A stretch of DNA of 11,671 nt from an uncultured Alphaproteobacteria bacterium. GTDB taxonomy: Bacteria > Pseudomonadota > Alphaproteobacteria > Rs-D84. The DNA lies in the NCBI GenBank assembly GCA_937900435.1, contig CALCEG010000023.1:1-11671 (forward strand). Reading direction: 5' to 3'. Numbering within the stretch: the first letter of the stretch is position 1; each line of letters starts with the position of its first letter. Under the pieces are notes generated by a model. That model was given only the letters and a program-made list of their open reading frames with translations, was not told the origin of the DNA and did not search any database. Both the position numbers and the translations under genes were made by a program. Positions 1-5,702 of this stretch are shown here, piece by piece.

Positions 1-55
1 GCACTGGATTCCCGCCTGCGCGGGAATGACGAGGGCGTGAGTAGAACCCGATACG
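1..55. repeat. Dispersed palindromic repeat, copy A (cut by window edge)
   Basis: A copy of the repeat family whose core at 8-27 is a perfect 8-bp inverted repeat (ATTCCCGC and GCGGGAAT) around a CTGC loop. All 55 bases are identical to 85-139. The other full copies begin about 10 bases earlier with a small CCC-TGCG-GGG hairpin, so this copy probably starts outside the window. The core fits the pattern ATTCCC-N8-GGGAAT known for the neisserial dRS3 repeat; that is a pattern match, not evidence of relatedness. Confidence 0.9.
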
Positions 56-74
56 GGCGATGGGAGTGTGTTTG

Positions 75-139
75 TCCCTGCGGGGCACTGGATTCCCGCC
101 TGCGCGGGAATGACGAGGGCGTGAGTAGAACCCGATACG
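75..139. repeat. Dispersed palindromic repeat, copy B
   Basis: Full copy with two stem-loops: a small CCC-TGCG-GGG at 76-85 and the main ATTCCCGC-CTGC-GCGGGAAT at 92-111, followed by a conserved tail GACGAGGGCGTGAGTAGAA and then CCCGATACG. It is identical to copy A over 55 bases with an 84-base period, and to copy D (4772-4827) over 56 bases with one mismatch in the loop (G versus A). Confidence 0.92.
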
Positions 140-158
140 CGGGAATGACGAGGGCGTG
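138..158. repeat. Partial copy C of the palindromic repeat (right half only)
   Basis: Positions 138-158 repeat 21 bases of copy A (19-39): the right arm of the hairpin and the start of the tail. The join falls where the end of copy B (GATACG) meets the CGCGGG of the right arm, so the two share CG at the junction. This looks like a product of slippage or short-homology recombination between repeat copies. Confidence 0.8.
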
Positions 159-174
159 TGTGCTGTGGGATAAG

Positions 175-202
175 AAAAAAATACCGCCGAAGGGCGGTAT
201 TT
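175..202 (-). terminator. Intrinsic terminator of the cysteine-rich gene cluster
   Basis: On the minus strand, ATACCGCC (200-193) pairs perfectly with GGCGGTAT (188-181) around a CTTC loop. Two further A-T pairs extend the stem on each side (201-202 with 179-180), and six T residues (180-175) follow. This is a textbook rho-independent terminator. The stop codon of the 331-aa gene (203-201) overlaps the base of the stem, so the transcript ends with no 3' UTR to speak of. Confidence 0.93.
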
Positions 203-1196
203 AATAAGAACGAATTATTTTTATATCGGATATCCCGATTTGACAAGAGACGCCGTTCCAAGTTCCCCCATTCACACAGCAACCCACTTTTGTAGATATA
301 TCGTCTGGGTTCTTCTTGTCGTTATAATTTTCAAGTTGGTCAGCGCCGTATTCTATACAGCATCTATAAGCAGCGGTTGAAAACGCGGTCCAACACTGTC
401 TTAATTCGGTTTTGTTTTTTTGTGGTAATTCAGATTTTGTGACACACCTTTTCGTTTTTGTGTCAAAAAACTGTGTTTCTGGATTGCATTTCACACATAC
501 ATTAAAAAGAGTAACTTTGGGGGTGTCGCCAGCATTTTTGTTGACGCATTGATTACTATTGGTGTCCCATTTTTTTCCAGCACTCCAATTACAACCGTAC
601 ATATCAATTTCTGCGATTCCTTGGGTTTTGGTAGTTTTACATTCAATACAATTATTTGAATTTACACCCTCAAACGCCATTGTGTAATCTGTCTGACCGC
701 AAAACGTAGTACATTCGCCATTGCGATAATATGGTGCAGTTTCCGTACAATTATGACACTCGGTAACAACACTGTCATGATTATCTTCTCCACTACATAC
801 CGTATACTTTGTTGTTGTTGTGCATAACGAAGTCGTACCGTCTGGGTTTGTTTTTAATTCAGTATTGGTTTCGGTCTTTGTAATCCAATCTGTATCTGTG
901 GATTTCTTCCATTCTTTTACACCATTTTTGTTGCAACAAAAATAAGTTCCACCATCATCCATTGTCTTTTTATCGCCATGATCGTAACCATATTCTGTGT
1001 CAAAAGCAGGCCGATATTTATGCCCATCACATGTGTCGCCTTTATGGAATTCGCCACAAAAATAATAATGTCCACCGCCACCACTGGCATAATAACAAGC
1101 ATCGTTGTCATCGCCGATTTCTGCATAAACAGATGTTACAAATGGCGCAAAAAAAAGTGCTGAGAATAATACTGATAAAAAGTTTTTTTCTTTCAT
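201..1196 (-). CDS. Exported cysteine-rich protein, 331 aa, unknown function
   Basis: No family recognised. The start at 1196 is preferred over the upstream in-frame start at 1232. It has AAGGA eight bases upstream, it begins exactly with a signal peptide, and the longer form would overlap the preceding gene. Residues 1-25 are a Sec signal peptide (lysines, then a Leu/Phe-rich core, cleavage after VYA). The mature part has 24 cysteines. It includes three CxxC motifs (CHNC 147-150, CIEC 183-186, CVKC 234-237), each followed by an aromatic pair or Trp and another cysteine (YYRNGEC, KWDTNSNQC, FFDTKTKRC). These resemble small disulfide modules such as EGF- or TNFR-like repeats, without clear membership. 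Two CC pairs lie near the C-terminus (279-280, 306-307). No membrane anchor is seen after the signal peptide. It is the last gene of the cluster, 14 bases after the 814-aa gene, and runs straight into a terminator. Periplasmic or surface location is inferred. Confidence 0.85.
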   Translation of the reverse strand: MKEKNFLSVLFSALFFAPFVTSVYAEIGDDNDACYYASGGGGHYYFCGEFHKGDTCDGHKYRPAFDTEYGYDHGDKKTMDDGGTYFCCNKNGVKEWKKSTDTDWITKTETNTELKTNPDGTTSLCTTTTKYTVCSGEDNHDSVVTECHNCTETAPYYRNGECTTFCGQTDYTMAFEGVNSNNCIECKTTKTQGIAEIDMYGCNWSAGKKWDTNSNQCVNKNAGDTPKVTLFNVCVKCNPETQFFDTKTKRCVTKSELPQKNKTELRQCWTAFSTAAYRCCIEYGADQLENYNDKKNPDDISTKVGCCVNGGTWNGVSCQIGISDIKIIRSY

Positions 1197-1203
1197 GTCA
1201 AAA

Positions 1204-1210
1204 ATCCTTA
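1204..1210 (-). promoter_or_regulatory. Ribosome binding site fixing the start at 1196
   Basis: The minus strand reads TAAGGAT in the 14-base gap after the TAG stop of the 814-aa gene. AAGGA (1209-1205) sits eight bases before the ATG at 1196. This supports the signal-peptide start and argues against the longer in-frame form from 1232, whose start codon lies inside the previous gene. Confidence 0.8.
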
Positions 1211-3655
1211 CTAGTTGTTTTCCGTATAACAAATACCATTTTCATAATATCCGTTAAGAACCATTTCACACTGATTTTTGTACCAATTGTCTGTGAAGAC
1301 ACATTCATCTTTGACAGAATCGTATGTTGCAACCGGATTTTCTTCGCCAGAATTATAATCCAAGCAACGTACCATTGTCGTGTTTTCGATACATGCACCC
1401 ATACCCTTGCCGATTTCTTTTGCATCTGGGGTACGACCATAAACAGCACTGTAGAATGCGGTCAATGGGGTAAAATTGTCATAATTACCATCTTTATAAT
1501 CCGTAGTATACCAATAACCATCTAATTTTGTGCAAGTTTCATCCAATTGGTATTCCAGTTGTTCTTTGGTGTCTTCGATTATATCTGCAACCGCACGTTG
1601 CGCATCGGCGGCAAGCTCGTTATAACTTTTTCCGTCTATGCTTATTTTTTTTGTTGGATCCCAACATAAATCAAGCGCGCGTTGCACTACCAGTCCTTCA
1701 AAGGTACTTGCGTTGTCAGTATGGGAAAAATCGCTAGTAATGCGTATACCAATCGGGTTTGCAAATGTTGTGTTACGGCAGTTCCATGGGAAGCCATTGT
1801 CGCCACTGGATGGTGTACATAAATCGTTTACATATTTTTGTACGGCATCTGCGCACCCTTCGGCCACACGCGTGTCGTCAACGGCATCAACAAATGCCCA
1901 CAACGGACAGGATTCTGGGACTTCGTAATTACCTTTATCGTCTTTCTTTGCGGTCTTACACCCATATAGATTGGTACAAGCTGCAACCTTGTCAGCACAC
2001 ATTGATTTTGCTGCATAGGCAGATATTGCACCTGTATTTTGAGATTGGGTTGTATCAAATTCTTTGAGTGCGCCAGCCTGACGGTCGTAACATTCAGCCA
2101 TAGTGCTGACACAGGACATTTTTACTTCTTCGATTTTTTCGTCTTGGGCCTGGGCAATTTCGATTAATGCCGCACGTTTGAATTCAGTCCAAACAGTGTC
2201 CGCGATATCACGACAGGAATCAAGCGCACTGGTTGCGAACATTTTGCGTTCGTCCAGGAATTTTGCGAATTTTTCGTTACCCGACGCTGCCAAGACATCT
2301 GCATTCCCATCTAGTTGGATTATAGATGTTAAATTAAATAATTCTGGAGAATAAATTGGCTCGCCAGTAGACTGATTAATATACTGCCCTGTATAATCCA
2401 AACAGCGTTCATAATTTGGGCCGCATGCAACATCCGTCTTAATCGCGTTTTGCACCTTGGTCAGACATTCGTTTACGTCCGCCGAGTTGTGGGCACGATA
2501 TTCTTCCAGACGGGCATCACGCAGAACCTTTTCAGCCTGGCGAACGGCCTGTTTTACCTGTTCGCGCTTTTTTTCAACGTTCTTTTCGTACATATTGCAG
2601 TCTTGGGCAATCATAATGCCATATGCACTGGTCGCCATATTTAAAACTGCCTGATTTTCACACGAATCGGATATAATTTCCAAGCATTGCTTGTTGGATG
2701 TGTTGAACAGGGATTTGCCTTCTAGCGCGGTCATATCTGTTGCAGAATCGTTGCTGCCAAAAAAAGACGAACTGCCGCCACCCCAAATGTCGTCCATACT
2801 GGTCGAAAAATCCAATGACATTATGCCCAAAGAACCACTGTTAGTGTTTACAGGGGTTTCTATACTGGTCTTTTTACCACTTAATAAATCACCGATTGAA
2901 TTTAACAATGCCTGGGCACCACTGACGTCTGTTTTAATTGCAGCTTCGCCCACTGTGGCACTGTACATCGCGTTAACTTCGGCCGCAGATTTGTCGACCG
3001 CGTTCAGATTGTTATCTTCGAACTGTTGTAATAAAACCTTGGCCTGGTCAAGTGCGTTTTCTGTATCGCGGAAATTTGTGAACTTTTCACTGCAATAACA
3101 TCTGCGATATGTATCGTTCGCGTTTGCGCAAAACTGATCCATACAGGTCGCATAAGATTCACGACATTGTGCATAACCGCCACCAATCTTGGAAATATCG
3201 TTAAATACCGCAGTCGCACGCGACAAAGATGCAACACGCGCCATACCGGTATCAGAAACTTTTTTTGCACTGCGTGCAGAATGTGCACCGCCAAATGGAC
3301 GTACCGCCGCACGCGAAATCGCAGTCATCGCAGAACGTGGCGCAGTAACCGCAGACCGATTCGACAAACCAATTACAGACTGACGCGCGGCACTGCGTGA
3401 TACAGTATTTGATGCGCCGCGCCCAGTAATAACCTTTTTCTGTTGTGTTGCAACACGCCCAGAACCAGACATCACACCACGAATACTGTCGCCCTTGTCC
3501 CGATTAACCACACGCGTGGCAGTGCGTGCAGTGCGTGCGCCAGATTCAACAGTTGCAGAACGCGGATTTTCCGATGCGGCATACGATGAAACCGCCCATA
3601 AAATAGACGCAAAAACCGCAGAAAACCGACAAATTTTGTTAAAAGATTTCTTCAC
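1211..3655 (-). CDS. Large exported cysteine-rich protein, 814 aa, unknown function
   Basis: No domain recognised. Translation starts at a GTG (3655) with a weak GAGAG upstream; no in-frame ATG lies nearby. Residues 1-26 are a Sec signal peptide (cleavage after SYA). Residues 31-150 are a basic, Arg/Ser/Ala-rich and probably disordered stretch with five RSA triplets (32, 87, 100, 107, 128). From 161 on the protein is mostly helical by eye, with 28 cysteines after the signal peptide. Four C-x6-C motifs recur (164/171, 411/418, 515/522, 553/560), and a cluster CMDQFC...CYC lies at 171-188. A Gly/Ser-rich linker lies at 290-304 and a charged coiled-coil-like helix at 356-400. The C-terminal 110 residues are Tyr/Asn/Cys-rich and end in YYENGICY, which resembles YYRNGEC of the next gene. 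The even number of mature cysteines fits disulfide bonding in the periplasm or at the surface. It sits 58 bases after the 134-aa gene and 14 bases before the 331-aa gene. I recall similar long Cys-rich proteins from uncultured alphaproteobacteria, but cannot name a family. Confidence 0.88.
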   Translation of the reverse strand: MKKSFNKICRFSAVFASILWAVSSYAASENPRSATVESGARTARTATRVVNRDKGDSIRGVMSGSGRVATQQKKVITGRGASNTVSRSAARQSVIGLSNRSAVTAPRSAMTAISRAAVRPFGGAHSARSAKKVSDTGMARVASLSRATAVFNDISKIGGGYAQCRESYATCMDQFCANANDTYRRCYCSEKFTNFRDTENALDQAKVLLQQFEDNNLNAVDKSAAEVNAMYSATVGEAAIKTDVSGAQALLNSIGDLLSGKKTSIETPVNTNSGSLGIMSLDFSTSMDDIWGGGSSSFFGSNDSATDMTALEGKSLFNTSNKQCLEIISDSCENQAVLNMATSAYGIMIAQDCNMYEKNVEKKREQVKQAVRQAEKVLRDARLEEYRAHNSADVNECLTKVQNAIKTDVACGPNYERCLDYTGQYINQSTGEPIYSPELFNLTSIIQLDGNADVLAASGNEKFAKFLDERKMFATSALDSCRDIADTVWTEFKRAALIEIAQAQDEKIEEVKMSCVSTMAECYDRQAGALKEFDTTQSQNTGAISAYAAKSMCADKVAACTNLYGCKTAKKDDKGNYEVPESCPLWAFVDAVDDTRVAEGCADAVQKYVNDLCTPSSGDNGFPWNCRNTTFANPIGIRITSDFSHTDNASTFEGLVVQRALDLCWDPTKKISIDGKSYNELAADAQRAVADIIEDTKEQLEYQLDETCTKLDGYWYTTDYKDGNYDNFTPLTAFYSAVYGRTPDAKEIGKGMGACIENTTMVRCLDYNSGEENPVATYDSVKDECVFTDNWYKNQCEMVLNGYYENGICYTENN
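3521..3538 (-). repeat. Tandem 9-bp coding repeat in the Arg/Ala/Thr stretch
   Basis: AGTGCGTGC occurs twice in direct tandem on the plus strand (3521-3529 and 3530-3538), inside the 814-aa gene. On the coding strand it helps give the peptide ARTARTATR near residues 40-48, at the start of the basic low-complexity region. Nine bases keep the frame, so gain or loss of a unit would change only the length of this stretch. Confidence 0.75.
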
Positions 3656-3676
3656 TTTCGACTCTCTCTTTTTTGC

Positions 3677-3706
3677 ATTTTACCATTTTTCCTGTATTTA
3701 AATCAA
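3677..3706 (-). promoter_or_regulatory. Possible internal promoter before the 814-aa gene
   Basis: The minus strand has TTGATT (3706-3701) and TAAAAT (3682-3677) separated by 18 bases, four and five matches to the sigma-70 consensus. Transcription would begin near 3670 and leave a leader of about 14 bases before the GTG at 3655. The -35 lies in AGTGTTGA, the same eight bases found at the -35 of the upstream promoter candidate. AT-rich intergenic DNA yields such matches by chance, so this is tentative. Confidence 0.35.
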
Positions 3707-3713
3707 CACTTAA

Positions 3714-4118
3714 TTATGCGCTTTGATATTTTTTTGCGGTATCAATGTCAATCAAGCCCATATTTAAGCCCCAAAATAACGAATAGGCTTCGTACGCACT
3801 GTCGTATATTTTATACGCCCCTGCCCCAGATGCGTGCGCAGCAGTTTCAGCCAAAGACATCGCACGACCTAATAACATAAACGAAACGTCGTACAATTCT
3901 GAACCGCGCAGCACAATTCGCGACAGTAAATCACCCCGAATCCCAGAAATGGTTTTGTGCAATTCGCTGTTCGGGCACGTCAATTCTTCGATGGCAATCA
4001 AATTCATTATGCCAATCGTTAAATCTTGGTCAGAAGACAAGTCCAGCGGATTTGCCTTTTTAACGTTGTCCGCCTGAACTATGCGTTGCGCGATAAAATC
4101 GTTCCGGGGGCTTCTCAT
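3714..4118 (-). CDS. Hypothetical 134-aa soluble helical protein
   Basis: Not recognised. The ATG at 4118 follows the upstream stop by five bases, with a GGA about 11 bases before it, so the gene is probably translated from the same mRNA as the CPVC membrane protein. There is no signal peptide or membrane segment. The protein looks almost wholly helical, with a central conserved-looking stretch (residues 30-90) containing EELTCPNSELHKTISGIRGD and an Ala-rich helix at 83-100. It has a single cysteine (48), in sharp contrast to its exported neighbours, which fits a cytoplasmic place. It could be an accessory, adaptor or regulatory protein for the cluster, but nothing in the sequence decides that. 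The reading frame, spacing and tidy stop make it a credible gene. Confidence 0.75.
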   Translation of the reverse strand: MRSPRNDFIAQRIVQADNVKKANPLDLSSDQDLTIGIMNLIAIEELTCPNSELHKTISGIRGDLLSRIVLRGSELYDVSFMLLGRAMSLAETAAHASGAGAYKIYDSAYEAYSLFWGLNMGLIDIDTAKKYQSA

Positions 4119-4123
4119 TTTAT

Positions 4124-4642
4124 TTAAAATCCACAGCCGACCGTTTGTCTGGTTATCAGCCAGAATATTATTGTTGCCAAGATTAAAAATGACAGTGGAA
4201 CAACAACCTTTTGAAAGGCAAATTGTGCGTGGCCACCGTTCTTGCGCTTAATCGACACATACCAACGCGCACCAAAGTAAAACGCAACAGTACCGACAAT
4301 AATGCCCAACAAGAACTTGTCAATACCCCACAGTGTGTTTAAACCAAAGTAAACGTCTGGCAATAAATAAACCAAACCAAGCATACTGTAATAACCGACA
4401 AACGGCACAACAATTTGCCAAAATAAATTCTTTACGCCATGTTTCTTTAGCCAACCTGCCGTCCAGAAAAATAACGACAGCGTTAGCCCCCCAGCCCAAA
4501 TACCAGTTATAACATCGTCAACACCCAGCAGACGCGCACCTTCGAGTCCAGCACCAACCGCAACCGTACATACCGGACAAACTGCACCGGCCGCCGAAAT
4601 TGTGGCAATCATTGTGAAAAATGCAGATAAAATATGTTTCAT
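4124..4642 (-). CDS. Integral membrane protein with N-terminal CPVC motif, 172 aa
   Basis: The ATG at 4642 has a strong double Shine-Dalgarno (AAGGAAAGGAA) six bases upstream. Residues 1-21 form a signal-like hydrophobic segment ending in AAGA, followed at once by C22-P-V-C25. Then come four probable membrane helices near 44-65, 73-94, 108-127 and 145-164, and a C-terminal GCGF (Cys170). A CPxC pair just after the exported N-terminus recalls thiol-redox proteins. Similar short proteins with CPxCT near the N-terminus followed by GVDD and a GIW/GGL membrane segment are, from memory, found in archaea and candidate-phylum bacteria, without assigned function. It is the first gene of the cluster that makes two cysteine-rich exported proteins, so a role in thiol oxidation, metal handling or assembly for them is a reasonable guess only. 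A -35/-10 pair lies about 30 bases upstream. Confidence 0.85.
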   Translation of the reverse strand: MKHILSAFFTMIATISAAGAVCPVCTVAVGAGLEGARLLGVDDVITGIWAGGLTLSLFFWTAGWLKKHGVKNLFWQIVVPFVGYYSMLGLVYLLPDVYFGLNTLWGIDKFLLGIIVGTVAFYFGARWYVSIKRKNGGHAQFAFQKVVVPLSFLILATIIFWLITRQTVGCGF

Positions 4643-4673
4643 TTCTGTTCCTTTCCTTTTGTTGTTTTAGTTT

Positions 4674-4703
4674 ATCGTACAAAAAAACAATCATATAGGT
4701 CAA
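4674..4703 (-). promoter_or_regulatory. Probable sigma-70 promoter of the cysteine-rich cluster
   Basis: The minus strand reads TTGACC (4703-4698), an 18-base T-rich spacer, then TACGAT (4679-4674): five and four matches to consensus. Transcription would begin near 4667, giving a leader of about 25 bases before the ATG at 4642 that contains the strong ribosome binding site. The position between the repeat at 4772-4827 and the first gene suits a promoter for the four-gene cluster. Confidence 0.5.
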
Positions 4704-4708
4704 CACTA

Positions 4709-4727
4709 TTTTGTAAAGTTTTGTAAA
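4709..4727. repeat. Direct repeat TTTTGTAAA x2, 10-bp phase, upstream of the -35
   Basis: TTTTGTAAA occurs at 4709-4717 and again at 4719-4727, one helical turn apart, ending five bases upstream of the candidate -35 box. Two half-sites in phase on one DNA face are typical of a regulator site; AT-rich tracts here could also act as an UP-like element. The sequence alone does not tell which, and the repeats may be chance in AT-rich DNA. Confidence 0.45.
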
Positions 4728-4771
4728 ATTATCGAATTCCCCAAGGGAGGAGGAAATTAAAGGAAGAAAAT

Positions 4772-4827
4772 TCCCTGCGGGGCACTGGATTCCCGCCTAC
4801 GCGGGAATGACGAGGGCGTGAGTAGAA
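4772..4827. repeat. Dispersed palindromic repeat, copy D
   Basis: Fifty-six bases match copy B (75-130) with one difference, in the loop of the main hairpin (CTAC in place of CTGC). Both stem-loops are present: CCC-TGCG-GGG at 4773-4782 and ATTCCCGC / GCGGGAAT at 4789-4808. The copy lies 16 bases after the rsmH stop. On the minus strand the small hairpin is followed by AATTTTCTT, so the element may help end or stabilise the dnaE-rsmH transcript; that role is inferred. Confidence 0.92.
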
Positions 4828-4843
4828 AAACAAAAAAAGTTAG

Positions 4844-5701
4844 TTAACAGGATTTTATCACGCCGCGCATATGTGCAGAACGCGAACGCGTGTTGTCAGA
4901 CAATTCCGTTTCGTCTGGAAGCGCGGTCTTGATTAACGAAAATGGTGCCGGTTGCAAAATAGGCATTCGTGGGTCGCCAATCGGAGTCGTCCATTCGCGA
5001 AAGGTATTTTTGACAATTCTGTCTTCCAGTGAATGAAACGTTACACATATACATTTGCCACCGCACAGCAATAAATCAGGGACTGATTTTAGAGCGCGGG
5101 TAAGTTCGCCCATCTCGTCATTTATGGCAATTCGTAGTGCTTGAAAAACAGGCGCAACATCCTTGACATTATGGATTAAGTTTCGCAATTCAAACGTTGT
5201 TTTTGGTGAATTTTCTTTCAAAACACGCGCCAACAAAGACGCCCGACGAATGTCCCCATAATCACGCAAAATTTGCGCCAATGTGTTTATGTCGCTGTCC
5301 GCAATTAACTGTGCCGCAGTTGTACCAGTGGACGACATACGCATATCAAGCGGTGCATCAGAACGGAATGAAAAACCACGTTCTGGGACGTCAATCTGCA
5401 TCGAAGAAATACCCAAGTCAAACACAATCGCATCAACCATTTCGCCCAATTCTGATATATGCGAAAATGTCTGTGGAATAAAGCGGAATTGATTTGGATA
5501 TTCTGCGGCAATATGTTCCGCGTCTGATACTACATTTGGGTCCCTATCAAAGGCAATTACGTTCGCGCCACGCGATAAAAATGCGCGCGAATAGCCACCT
5601 GCACCAAAGGTACAATCGATAATTGTTTTGCCCTGAATATCGCCAAGCGCGCTTAACACAGAACTTAACAATACAGGAATATGTTTTTGTTTGTTCGTCA
5701 T
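4844..5701 (-). CDS. rsmH: 16S rRNA (cytosine1402-N4)-methyltransferase RsmH (MraW)
   Basis: RsmH uses S-adenosylmethionine to methylate N4 of C1402 in the decoding centre of 16S rRNA. The family signatures are present in order: HIPVLL at 7-12, the SAM-binding DCTFGAGGYSRA at 29-40, FDRDP at 51-55, FDLGISSMQID at 94-104, RGFSFRSDAPLDMRM at 108-122, FQALRIAINDEMGEL at 186-200, TFHSLEDRIVK at 221-231 and RSRSAHMR near the end. At 285 aa it is shorter than the roughly 310-residue E. coli protein; the loss is mainly before FQALR, where the usual RRIARAI-to-FQALR segment is shortened. The ATG at 5701 is preferred to the in-frame TTG at 5710, because GGAA lies ten bases before the ATG but directly abuts the TTG. 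The gene follows dnaE with one base between stop and start, so coupled translation is likely. No ftsL, ftsI or mraZ lies next to it. Confidence 0.97.
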   Translation of the reverse strand: MTNKQKHIPVLLSSVLSALGDIQGKTIIDCTFGAGGYSRAFLSRGANVIAFDRDPNVVSDAEHIAAEYPNQFRFIPQTFSHISELGEMVDAIVFDLGISSMQIDVPERGFSFRSDAPLDMRMSSTGTTAAQLIADSDINTLAQILRDYGDIRRASLLARVLKENSPKTTFELRNLIHNVKDVAPVFQALRIAINDEMGELTRALKSVPDLLLCGGKCICVTFHSLEDRIVKNTFREWTTPIGDPRMPILQPAPFSLIKTALPDETELSDNTRSRSAHMRGVIKSC

Positions 5702-5702
5702 T

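Noticed and set aside
1..158. CRISPR-like array of direct repeats
   Set aside because: There are only two full copies and one half copy, the repeat is itself palindromic and dispersed (also at 4772-4827), there are no spacers of regular length, and no cas genes are present.
1197..1232. Longer N-terminus of the 331-aa protein from the start at 1232
   Set aside because: It would overlap the previous gene, bury the signal peptide behind 12 extra residues and ignore the AAGGA site placed for the ATG at 1196.
962..1525. Plus-strand ORF of 187 codons
   Set aside because: It runs opposite to two signal-peptide genes, spans their junction, has an odd composition and no binding site or recognisable motif; it is a shadow of the minus-strand genes.
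4748..4753. Perfect AGGAGG on the plus strand
   Set aside because: No start codon with an open frame follows within a useful distance; the next bases run into the repeat, so it is a chance purine tract.
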